8,908 bases of DNA from a bacterium (GTDB lineage Bacteria > AUK180), in assembly GCA_021162505.1 (NCBI GenBank), contig JAGGYO010000242.1, positions 1 to 8,908 on the forward strand, given 5' to 3'. The notes beneath the pieces are model-generated. The model saw nothing but the letters and a program-made list of their open reading frames with translations. It was not told the DNA's origin and ran no database searches. Below, piece after piece: positions 1 through 6,062 of this stretch. Position numbers and translations under genes: made by a program. Every line of letters starts with the position of its first letter. The stretch's first letter is position 1.

Positions 1-362
1 CCTTGATAACAAGAGGCAATAAAGTAATCATTGTTAAACGAACAACAGATTTTGGTGAAGATATGGAAATGATTGCAAAATCACTCTCTCTCAAGATAAT
101 GAATGAGAAAGGAGCTGTTTTTAGTGATCATACTCGTATTAAAAAAATAGAAGGGAAAACTGTTTTTGCAGAGAGAAATGGAGATAATATTCAATTTGAA
201 GATATAGATATAATAGTGGTTTCTACCGGTATGAAAAGTTATAATCCTCTTGAGAAAAATCTGAGAAACAAGCTGCCGGTTTATGTAGTCGGTGATGCAA
301 AGAAGATAGGAAACGCTCAAGATGCGATTAGAGATGCTTATGAAATAGTGAGAAATTTTTAA
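1..362 (+). CDS. FAD/NAD(P)H-dependent oxidoreductase, C-terminal part (Old-Yellow-Enzyme/2-enoate reductase type), cut by left edge
   Basis: Only the last 120 or so residues are present; the first complete codon in frame is at position 3 and nothing marks a true start there. The fragment begins inside a dinucleotide-binding fold (GNKVIIVKR, then DFGEDME), the second Rossmann strand with an acidic tail seen in the C-terminal half of 2,4-dienoyl-CoA reductase-like and 2-enoate reductase-like flavoproteins. It continues with a strand ending in STGMKSYNPL, the usual 'A(L)GxRPNN' position, and a final FAD-binding motif VYVVGDA followed by a DAIRDAYE helix. Such enzymes use FMN, FAD and often an Fe-S cluster to reduce activated C=C bonds with NAD(P)H. 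The substrate cannot be told from the tail. The start of the Sir2 gene lies 2 nt after this stop codon, so the two are probably co-transcribed. A simpler pyridine-nucleotide-disulfide-type oxidoreductase is the main alternative. Confidence 0.75.
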   Translation, partial: LITRGNKVIIVKRTTDFGEDMEMIAKSLSLKIMNEKGAVFSDHTRIKKIEGKTVFAERNGDNIQFEDIDIIVVSTGMKSYNPLEKNLRNKLPVYVVGDAKKIGNAQDAIRDAYEIVRNF

Positions 363-364
363 CT

Positions 365-1102
365 ATGATAAAAAAAGCAGCAGATATAATAAAAAGCGCA
401 AACAGAGTTACCGCCTTTACAGGAGCTGGAATATCTGTTGAAAGCGGTATTCCACCCTTCCGGGGTGAAAATGGTTTGTGGAGTAAATATGATCCCACTT
501 TCCTTGAAATTAATTTTTTTAAATCGAATCCCTTGGAATCCTGGAGATTGATCAAAGAAATATTTTATGATTTTTTTGGGAAAGCCAGCCCAAACAAAGC
601 CCATTATGGACTTGCTGAAATGGAAAAAGTTGGAGCTCTGGATTCAATTATTACACAAAACATTGATAATTTACATCAAAAGGCTGGTAGTAAGGAAATT
701 TATGAATTCCATGGAAATTCTAGAGATTTAGTGTGTGTCCGTTGCGGTAAAAAATTTCCGGTAGCAGAAATCGGGCTGGAAAATTTACCCCCAAGATGCC
801 AAAATTGTGGTAGTGTGCTTAAACCGGATTTTGTTTTCTTTGGTGAACCGATTCCAGAACCAGCAAGAACAAAATCTTATCGCGAAGCGGAAATTTCAGA
901 TATATTTATTTTAATCGGTACTACGGGAGAAATTATGCCAGCGTCAACCATTCCAATTATTGCTAAACAAAATGGGAAAAAAATTATTGAAATAAATATA
1001 CGGGAATCCAAATACACAAACAGTATTACAGATATTTTTCTAAAAGGAAAAGCAACGGAAGTGGTTGAAGAATTAGTTGATAGAATAAATAATAAGGTAT
1101 AA
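365..1102 (+). CDS. cobB: Sir2-family NAD-dependent protein deacylase
   Basis: This 245-residue cytoplasmic enzyme should remove acyl groups from lysines, using NAD+ and releasing nicotinamide and O-acyl-ADP-ribose. All sirtuin hallmarks are visible in order: GAGIS (20-24), PPFRG (30-34), TQNIDNLH (97-104), the catalytic His of FHG (H116), four zinc cysteines as CxxC pairs (C124/C127 and C145/C148), KPDFVFFGE (153-161), the GTTGEIMPA loop (185-193) and the IEIN NAD-ribose strand (208-211). Length matches bacterial sirtuins. The text resembles thermophile class U sirtuins. I do not see the Tyr-x-x-Arg pair that marks desuccinylase-type (class III) enzymes; the corresponding helix reads ESWRLIKEIF. 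Deacetylation is therefore the best guess. The ATG lies 2 nt after the upstream stop with only a weak purine-rich leader, suggesting translational coupling. The stop codon abuts the ATG of the next, broken gene. The symbol is used in the general bacterial sense. Confidence 0.95.
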   Translation: MIKKAADIIKSANRVTAFTGAGISVESGIPPFRGENGLWSKYDPTFLEINFFKSNPLESWRLIKEIFYDFFGKASPNKAHYGLAEMEKVGALDSIITQNIDNLHQKAGSKEIYEFHGNSRDLVCVRCGKKFPVAEIGLENLPPRCQNCGSVLKPDFVFFGEPIPEPARTKSYREAEISDIFILIGTTGEIMPASTIPIIAKQNGKKIIEINIRESKYTNSITDIFLKGKATEVVEELVDRINNKV

Positions 1103-1178
1103 ATGAAAAAAACAATTATCAGTGGAAAAGGCGGAAACGGGAAAACAACTTCATCAACAAATCTGGCAAGTTTCCTGG

Positions 1179-1219
1179 CTGTCTGTGCGTGTCCGCACGC
1201 AGGCAGGCCTGCTCCGTGG
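1179..1219. repeat. GC-rich palindromic repeat element breaking the ATPase gene
   Basis: Between 1181 and 1219, 28 of 39 bases are G or C, in a region otherwise strongly AT-rich. It contains stacked inverted repeats. TGCGTG (1186-1191) pairs with CACGCA (1196-1201) around TCCG. An alternative register pairs GTGCG (1185-1189) with CGCAC (1194-1198). A longer imperfect hairpin runs 1179-1206 through CTGTCTG/CAGGCAG with one G-T pair. A perfect 10-bp palindrome GCAGGCCTGC lies at 1203-1212. This looks like a small dispersed palindromic repeat (REP- or MITE-like) rather than coding sequence. No transposase and no clear target-site duplication are visible. The coordinates mark where the composition changes, not proven ends. 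Confidence 0.6.
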
Positions 1220-1225
1220 TATATC

Positions 1226-1244
1226 CAGCACTTTCTTGGTGCTG
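1226..1244. repeat. small hairpin CAGCAC / GTGCTG, possibly part of the element or a weak terminator
   Basis: CAGCAC (1226-1231) and GTGCTG (1239-1244) form a perfect 6-bp stem with a 7-nt loop TTTCTTG. A run of eight or more T follows, starting near 1260, about 15 nt beyond the stem. That gap is too long for a classic intrinsic terminator, though the arrangement could still end read-through from the Sir2 side. It may equally be the right part of the same mobile repeat as the GC-rich palindrome just upstream. Confidence 0.35.
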
Positions 1245-1282
1245 TGGTTATTATATCGCTTTTTTTTCTTAAATCTTTATTT

Positions 1283-1322
1283 CCTCATCTCCTCATCTCC
1301 CCATCTACTCATTTACCCATCA
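1283..1322. repeat. degenerate 8-bp tandem repeat (five units)
   Basis: Five consecutive octamers can be read: CCTCATCT, CCTCATCT, CCCCATCT, ACTCATTT, ACCCATCA. The first two are identical and the later ones diverge, with an approximate consensus MCYCATCT (AGATGRGK on the other strand). The tract sits in T/C-rich DNA between a poly-T run and more C/A-rich sequence (about 1330-1350). It encodes nothing recognisable in any frame and is unlike the coding DNA on both sides. It resembles the short tandemly repeated sequences scattered between genes in some bacteria. Confidence 0.6.
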
Positions 1323-1381
1323 TACTTTTTTTACAACTCAACACTCAAAACTTTTTTCATGCCTCCGTTCCCATTGTAATT

Positions 1382-1409
1382 TTGATAATGGGTTAATAAA
1401 TGTTATAAT
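1382..1409 (+). promoter_or_regulatory. sigma70-type extended -10 promoter for the lol/lpt operon
   Basis: TTGATA (1382-1387) is separated by 16 nt from a perfect TATAAT (1404-1409), which is preceded by TG one base upstream (1401-1402), the extended -10 form. Normal spacing puts the transcription start at about 1415-1416, on or within one base of the LolC-type ATG. No Shine-Dalgarno sequence is present upstream of that ATG, and an earlier in-frame ATG at 1400 is followed by TAA. The gene is therefore probably read from a leaderless mRNA. Confidence 0.65.
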
Positions 1410-1414
1410 CTCTT

Positions 1415-2635
1415 ATGAAATATCATAATTTTTTAGCAAACAAATTCTTTAAAAAAGGAAAAAGAGGATATATCTCTTTTATATCCAATATCTCTGTCAT
1501 TGGTATAACCGTGGGCGTAGCCGCACTCATCATTATTCTTTCCGTTATGAACGGCTTTTCCAGTGATCTGAAAGACAAGGTTATAGGTACTCGCGCACAT
1601 ATTTATTTAAGTTCCTTGTTCGGACCCATTCATGATTATGAAAAAGTTATAGATAAAGTAAAAAATAATAAAGAGATAATAGGTATTTCTCCCGTATCCT
1701 CCAGTGAAATAATGATAAAAAACGGTGATTCGGTAAATGGGGGAATACTTTTCGGTGTTGATAGAAATACCGTGGAAGAGGTTATTAAATTTAAAAAATA
1801 TATGGTCCTTGGGCATGTTGAAGATCTTTCTGATGATGGTGTGATCTTAGGTGAAGAACTTGCTTTTTCATTGAATGCTACATTGGGAGAGAGTATAACG
1901 GTGATATCCCCAAAGATTAAGGTCATGCCTGACGGTTCTATATTTCCAAAAACAAAGAAACTTATTGTTGAAGGTATTATTAAAACAGGAATGTACGAAT
2001 ACGATAAGAGCTTTTTATATACTACATTAAAAAATTTCGACCGCCTATTTGAACAACCGGAGAACTCTACTACTGCGATTTATATAAAGGTAAAAAATGT
2101 TTACGAAACAAAGAAGGTTATAAAGCAATTATCAAAAGAACTCCCGAAAAATCTTTTTTCAAGAGATTGGATAGATATGAACCATAATCTATTTACGGCG
2201 CTAAGAACTGAGAAATTTGTTATGGGTCTCATTCTTTTTATAATTGTTTTAGTTGCGGGTATTAATATTATTATTACAATTATAATGATGGTACAGGAAA
2301 AGAAAAAAGAGGTGGGTATATTAAGGTCATTAGGCATCAAGCGCTCTGGAATAAAAAGGATATTTCTATTACAGGGTATCTATATGGGCTCGATTGGAAC
2401 GCTCCTTGGTTCCGTGATCGGTGTTCTGGTTGTTGCTGCAATTAAGATATTTCATGTAAAAATTCCCGGTGGCGGCTCTGTTTATTATATTGATATATTA
2501 CCCGTGCAATTTAAAGTATGGCCTGATTTCATTCTCATTGTTGTAGGTGTGATGGTGGTAACCATCCTATTCTCGCTTATTCCATCTGCATGGGCATCAA
2601 AACTGGATCCTATAAAGGCAATAAAAGATGAATGA
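1415..2635 (+). CDS. lolC: lipoprotein-releasing ABC transporter permease (LolC/LolE family)
   Basis: This 406-residue inner-membrane protein should extract outer-membrane lipoproteins from the inner membrane, powered by the ATPase encoded next. It shows the four-helix MacB/FtsX layout: TM1 at about 23-46, a large periplasmic domain (about 47-267), then TM2 (268-292), TM3 (about 325-346) and TM4 (371-391). Family signatures are clear. These are the N-terminal cytoplasmic stretch leading into ISVIGITVGVAALIIILSV, the NHNLFTALRTEK motif before TM2, the EKKKEVGILRSLG coupling helix (295-307) that contacts the ATPase, and the terminal LDPIKAI. Length matches LolC/LolE (about 400-415). The ATG at 1415 gives the full family N-terminus, so it is preferred despite having no Shine-Dalgarno site; the promoter just upstream suggests leaderless translation. 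Only one LolC/E-type permease is seen here, so it may act as a homodimer or pair with a partner elsewhere. The symbol follows the family; LolE is equally possible. Confidence 0.93.
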   Translation: MKYHNFLANKFFKKGKRGYISFISNISVIGITVGVAALIIILSVMNGFSSDLKDKVIGTRAHIYLSSLFGPIHDYEKVIDKVKNNKEIIGISPVSSSEIMIKNGDSVNGGILFGVDRNTVEEVIKFKKYMVLGHVEDLSDDGVILGEELAFSLNATLGESITVISPKIKVMPDGSIFPKTKKLIVEGIIKTGMYEYDKSFLYTTLKNFDRLFEQPENSTTAIYIKVKNVYETKKVIKQLSKELPKNLFSRDWIDMNHNLFTALRTEKFVMGLILFIIVLVAGINIIITIIMMVQEKKKEVGILRSLGIKRSGIKRIFLLQGIYMGSIGTLLGSVIGVLVVAAIKIFHVKIPGGGSVYYIDILPVQFKVWPDFILIVVGVMVVTILFSLIPSAWASKLDPIKAIKDE

Positions 2636-3305
2636 AATTATCCTGAAATGTGAGAACTTGCATAAATATTTTCCATTACCTGCCGAGGGCGAACTTAAGG
2701 TACTGCGGGGTTTGGATCTGGAGATTGTATCTCAAAGTTCCACTGGTATCATTGGCGTCTCCGGTTCGGGTAAATCTACGCTTTTACATATCCTTGGCAG
2801 CTTGGATTCACCCACAAAGGGAAAGATCTTTTACGAAGAAAAGGAAATGAACAAAATGTCGGATGAAAAACTTTCTAATTTGAGGAATGCTCATTTTGGT
2901 TTTATATTCCAATTTCACTATCTTATATCCGAATTGACAGTTATCGAAAATGTGATGCTGCCTTATTTTATTAAAACAAATAGGCAAAACAATGGGTATG
3001 CTGAAAAGTTATTATCAGATGTTGGCATTTTTGAAAGAAAAGATTATTATCCCAACCAACTATCAGGGGGTGAACTTCAAAGAGCAGCGATTGCTCGGGC
3101 TTTGATGAATAAACCTAAAATAATTTTTGCTGATGAACCAACAGGAGAGCTGGATAACGAAAATGCCGGAAAGGTATTTGAACTTTTATTGAACATGGTG
3201 AATAAATATAAAAGTTCGCTCATTTTTGTAACCCACAATAATAATTTTGCAAAGGACCTTCAGAAGACATATAGATTATATTTGGGACAATTAGAAAAGA
3301 TATGA
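2628..3305 (+). CDS. lolD: lipoprotein-releasing ABC transporter ATP-binding protein (LolD)
   Basis: This 225-residue cytoplasmic ATPase drives the LolC/E-type permease encoded immediately upstream. The ABC motifs are complete: Walker A GVSGSGKST (43-51), Q-loop in FIFQFHYL (Q95), signature LSGGE (145-149), Walker B IIFADE (165-170), D-loop ELD (174-176) and switch histidine in VTHN (H203). The segment FQFHYLISELTVIENVMLP (94-112) closely follows the LolD form of the Q-loop region, which favours LolD over MacB- or FtsE-like relatives. Length is normal. The gene overlaps the permease by 8 nt (ATG at 2628, permease TGA at 2633-2635) and has AAAGG at 2614-2618 as a Shine-Dalgarno site, so the two should be translated together. 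It overlaps the next gene through ATGA. Confidence 0.95.
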   Translation: MNEIILKCENLHKYFPLPAEGELKVLRGLDLEIVSQSSTGIIGVSGSGKSTLLHILGSLDSPTKGKIFYEEKEMNKMSDEKLSNLRNAHFGFIFQFHYLISELTVIENVMLPYFIKTNRQNNGYAEKLLSDVGIFERKDYYPNQLSGGELQRAAIARALMNKPKIIFADEPTGELDNENAGKVFELLLNMVNKYKSSLIFVTHNNNFAKDLQKTYRLYLGQLEKI

Positions 3306-4396
3306 AAATTACCCAAAGGTATATCTTCAAAGAATTCCTAAAATATTTTTTGTTGATAACTTTTTCTTTCTATATTGTTTTTGTAATAGGTGATTTTATT
3401 GAAAGAATGAACCATATAAGAAATTTTGACATTGGAAAGATCGCTCTTTACTATTTGTATAATTTTCCCGACTCTTTTAATAGATTATTACCTTATATTT
3501 TGTTTTTCTCCATTCTCTTGTCCTTTTTAAATCTGGGTAGACACAACGAGATCATTATTATGGAAGTTTCAGGTATTAGACCGTTAAAATTTGTCATGCC
3601 CATCATTGTTTTTACCTTCATTCTTACCATAGTAACATTCATTAATTATGGTTTCATCGTACCCAAATATAAATATCTTGCTTACCGACTCTATCACATT
3701 GACCTTACCGAAGGAGACCTAAGATATTTCAAGGAAATGGGTAAACGGGATCTGGGTATCGTATTCTCAAAGGGCGTCAAGTATTACCTTTATTCAAAAT
3801 ATTATGATTCCAATAATAAGACCATTAAATCACCGATAATAATCGTTCTTGATAAAGATTTGAAACCAATAAAAAGAATAGATGCCTTTAGTGGGACATA
3901 CATGGGAAATGGTAAATGGCAATTCTCTAATTATATTGAAAGAGAGATCAATAATGGGTCCGTAGTGAATATAAAAAGAATCAATAAAAAGATATTGTCT
4001 TTGAACCTTGATCCCACTCTTTTTAATACTACCAAGGTGAAACCACAAAATTATTCAATAAGGGAATTGGTAAATAAAATAAAAAAATTAAGATTATTAG
4101 GGAAAAAACCCATTAAATTTCTGGTGGAAGCACATCTTAGATATGCCTTTCCATTTTTTATCTTTTTTATCCCAATTTTCACATTTCCCCTGGGTATAAA
4201 ATTCAGGCGTGATAATAAAGCCGGAATATTGGGAGTAGGGCTTGTTATTATCACTATTTACATAACAGTATTCCGTTTTTCATTGACACTTGGTACAAGT
4301 GGTGTTATATCACCGCTCATAGCAGCTTGGTTCATAAATATTTTAATACTTTTGGCTCTTTTTATATTTTGGAAAATTAAGAAATTTTTGATATAA
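3302..4396 (+). CDS. LptF/LptG-family permease (lipopolysaccharide export, YjgP/YjgQ)
   Basis: This 364-residue inner-membrane permease belongs to the family that, with the LptB ATPase and LptC, extracts LPS from the inner membrane and feeds it to the periplasmic Lpt bridge. The layout is three helices (about 12-32, 60-80, 97-119), a periplasmic beta-rich domain (about 120-275) and three helices (about 282-299, 308-328, 336-357). Family features include the N-terminal RYIFKEFLKYF amphipathic segment, DFIERM after TM1, the cytoplasmic GRHNEIIIMEVSGI coupling helix (79-92) and HLRYAFPFFIFFIPIF entering TM4. Length fits LptF/G (about 355-390). The sequence does not decide between LptF and LptG, so no symbol is given. 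Its ATG overlaps the LolD stop (ATGA), placing it in the same operon. A second paralogue, LptB and LptC are absent from the window. Confidence 0.9.
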   Translation: MKITQRYIFKEFLKYFLLITFSFYIVFVIGDFIERMNHIRNFDIGKIALYYLYNFPDSFNRLLPYILFFSILLSFLNLGRHNEIIIMEVSGIRPLKFVMPIIVFTFILTIVTFINYGFIVPKYKYLAYRLYHIDLTEGDLRYFKEMGKRDLGIVFSKGVKYYLYSKYYDSNNKTIKSPIIIVLDKDLKPIKRIDAFSGTYMGNGKWQFSNYIEREINNGSVVNIKRINKKILSLNLDPTLFNTTKVKPQNYSIRELVNKIKKLRLLGKKPIKFLVEAHLRYAFPFFIFFIPIFTFPLGIKFRRDNKAGILGVGLVIITIYITVFRFSLTLGTSGVISPLIAAWFINILILLALFIFWKIKKFLI

Positions 4397-4397
4397 T
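4369..4397 (+). promoter_or_regulatory. possible internal extended -10 promoter for hutU
   Basis: At the 3' end of the LptF/G-type gene, TGA-TATAAT (4389-4397) forms an extended -10 element, 17 nt downstream of TTGGAA (4369-4374), a partial -35. The predicted start is near 4404, just before the AGGAGG of hutU, giving a leader of about a dozen bases. The AT-rich context raises the odds of a chance match, but the arrangement mirrors the promoter ahead of the Lol genes. If real, hutU and the genes after it can be expressed apart from the envelope genes. Confidence 0.4.
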
Positions 4398-4415
4398 AAA
4401 AAATAGGAGGAAGAT

Positions 4416-6062
4416 ATGGTAAAACACATTATTCATGCTCCTCATGGAACAAAATTAAGCTGTAAAAATTGGCAGTTAGAAGCACCAATGAGAATGCTCA
4501 TGAACAATCTTGATCCGGATGTGGCTAAGGATCCCGACAACCTAATCGTTTATGGTGGCACAGGTCGTGCCGCAAGAAATTGGGAATCGTATAATAAGAT
4601 CGTTGAAACATTGCAGAAAATGGATGAAGACGACACATTATTGATCCAATCGGGTAAGCCCGTGGCGGTTTTTAAAACCAATAGATGGGCTCCTCGTGTT
4701 CTTATTGCTAATTCTTTAATTGTTCCCAAGTGGGCAACTTATGAATATTTCAAAGAATTAGAGAATAAAGGATTGACCATGTATGGTCAAATGACAGCCG
4801 GTTCATGGATCTATATAGGTACACAAGGTATCTTGCAAGGCACATATGAAACTTTAAGGGCTGTTGCAGAAGAATACAAAGGAACCTTAAAAGGTAAATG
4901 GATCCTGAGTGCCGGTCTTGGTGAAATGGGTGGTGCTCAGCCGCTTGCCGTTACCATGAACGATGGTGTTGCAATTATTATTGAGATCCGAAAATGGGCT
5001 ATTGAGAGAAGAATAAAGGATAAATATCTTGATACTTGGACCGATTCATTGGATGAAGCATTGAAAATGAAAGATGAAGCTATAAAAGAGGGGAAAGCGA
5101 TCTCTATAGGTCTATTGGCAAATGCGGCAGATATCTTAAAAGAACTTGTTGAACGAAAAATAAGCCCTGATATTGTAACGGATCAAACATCTGCTCATGA
5201 TATGCTGAACGGTTATTACCCCACCGGTTTAACGGTTGAAGAAGCGGATGAATTAAGAAAAAAAGATCCCAAAGAATATTTAAAAAAAGCATATAATACT
5301 GTAAAGGTGCATGTTCAAGCCATGCTTGATCTCCAAGATGCAGGATCTTCAGTTTTCGATTATGGCAATAATATTAGAGCACAGGCGGAACAAGCCGGAC
5401 TTACAAATGCATTTGATATCATTGGCTATGTACCCAAATATATAAGGAAATTTTTCTCTATTGGATCGGGACCTTTCAGGTGGGTCGCGCTTTCAGGCGA
5501 TCCGGAAGATATTTATAAGACGGATGAAGCATTATTAAGAACATTTCCTGAAAAAGAACATTTAAAGACCTGGATCAAAATGGCAAAAGAAAAGGTTGCA
5601 TTTCAAGGTTTACCCGCAAGAATATGCTGGCTAGAAAACGGCGAAAGAGCAAAAATGGCTCATGTGATAAACGATATGGTAAGAAAAGGTGAATTAAAAG
5701 CCCCCATCGTTATTGGTAGGGATCATCATGATACAGGGTCGGTAGCAAGCCCCAATAGAGAGACAGAGGCGATGAAGGACGGCTCGGATGCAATTGCAGA
5801 TTGGCCTATATTAAACGCTTTACTTTCAACTTCATCGGGTGCAACATGGGTTTCTGTACATCATGGCGGCGGAGTTGGAATCGGGTATTCCATTCATGCA
5901 GGAGTGGTAATTGTTGCAGACGGCACAGATTATATAGATGAAAAGATAGAACGGGTTTTGAACAATGATCCCGGTTTGGGTATTGTGAGACATGCAGATG
6001 CCGGTTATAAATTGGCAATAGACAGAGCAAAAAAGGATAATATTTGGACACCAATGATCTAA
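4416..6062 (+). CDS. hutU: urocanate hydratase (urocanase)
   Basis: This 548-residue cytoplasmic enzyme adds water to urocanate to give 4-imidazolone-5-propionate, the second step of histidine breakdown, using tightly bound NAD+ as an electrophile. Family motifs run the full length: VYGGTGRAARNW (45-56), QSGKPVAVFKT, APRVLIANS, MYGQMTAGSWIYIGTQG (122-138), AGLGEMGGAQPLA (166-178), DQTSAHDMLNGYYP (256-269), VFDYGNNIRA (313-322), GPFRWVALSGDPEDI (352-366), GLPARICW (398-405), GSVASPNRETE (441-451), DGSDAIADWP and ATWVSVHHGGGVG. C404 falls at the place of the active-site Cys410 of Pseudomonas putida urocanase, with a constant offset of about 6 residues. Length matches the family (about 550). The start has AGGAGG (4405-4410) 5 nt upstream. 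No hutH, hutI, hutG or ftcD is nearby, which is unusual, so histidine use may be encoded elsewhere or the enzyme may work alone. The loop after E190 departs from most urocanases. Confidence 0.95.
   Translation: MVKHIIHAPHGTKLSCKNWQLEAPMRMLMNNLDPDVAKDPDNLIVYGGTGRAARNWESYNKIVETLQKMDEDDTLLIQSGKPVAVFKTNRWAPRVLIANSLIVPKWATYEYFKELENKGLTMYGQMTAGSWIYIGTQGILQGTYETLRAVAEEYKGTLKGKWILSAGLGEMGGAQPLAVTMNDGVAIIIEIRKWAIERRIKDKYLDTWTDSLDEALKMKDEAIKEGKAISIGLLANAADILKELVERKISPDIVTDQTSAHDMLNGYYPTGLTVEEADELRKKDPKEYLKKAYNTVKVHVQAMLDLQDAGSSVFDYGNNIRAQAEQAGLTNAFDIIGYVPKYIRKFFSIGSGPFRWVALSGDPEDIYKTDEALLRTFPEKEHLKTWIKMAKEKVAFQGLPARICWLENGERAKMAHVINDMVRKGELKAPIVIGRDHHDTGSVASPNRETEAMKDGSDAIADWPILNALLSTSSGATWVSVHHGGGVGIGYSIHAGVVIVADGTDYIDEKIERVLNNDPGLGIVRHADAGYKLAIDRAKKDNIWTPMI
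6033..6046 (+). promoter_or_regulatory. ribosome binding site and TTG start of the diguanylate cyclase gene
   Basis: AAGGA (6033-6037) lies 6 nt before the TTG at 6044, inside the last codons of hutU. The ATG at 6054 belongs to the hutU frame (ATG ATC TAA). The next in-frame Met codon of the cyclase (6131) has no Shine-Dalgarno site and would remove most of the segment before the first membrane helix. TTG with a 19-nt overlap is therefore the best start and implies coupling to hutU translation. Confidence 0.55.

Larger units (their letters stand above)
1103..1396 (+). pseudogene. truncated MinD/ParA/CooC-type P-loop ATPase, interrupted after about 26 codons
   Basis: The ATG follows the Sir2 stop codon directly and has a TAAGGT Shine-Dalgarno-like site 4 nt upstream. 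The first 26 residues are a clean N-terminus of a deviant-Walker-A ATPase: a hydrophobic strand, then SGKGGNGKTT (residues 7-16, signature lysine K9, P-loop lysine K14), then a helix STNLASFLA. This form belongs to the SIMIBI group (MinD, ParA, CooC, NifH, Mrp). From about position 1179 the frame runs into a GC-rich palindrome and then T-rich low-complexity DNA, giving a tail with no protein-like character, until a TAA at 1394-1396. No Walker B or switch motif follows. The gene has lost about 90% of its normal length of 250-290 residues. I see no remnant of the missing part in any frame before the next gene. The original protein may have worked with the upstream redox gene, but that is a guess from position. 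Confidence 0.75.

Noticed and set aside
3..5. TTG at the left edge as the real start of the oxidoreductase gene
   Set aside because: The reading begins in the middle of a Rossmann strand, and family members have several hundred residues before this point, so the gene must extend beyond the window.
1179..1322. CRISPR array
   Set aside because: The repeats are short palindromes and 8-bp tandem units with no regularly spaced long repeats or unique spacers, and no cas gene is present.
1122..1379. 85-residue open frame on the + strand overlapping the broken ATPase
   Set aside because: It is an out-of-frame reading across the P-loop codons, the palindrome and the T/C-rich tract, with no protein-like pattern.
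5437..5465. Ser348 of the urocanase where many urocanases have Cys (FFSIGSGPFRW versus FCxGxGPFRW), at first taken as loss of the catalytic Cys
   Set aside because: Counting with the constant offset of about 6 residues from the P. putida enzyme puts the catalytic Cys410 at C404 in GLPARICW, which is present. The Ser change is only a side variation.
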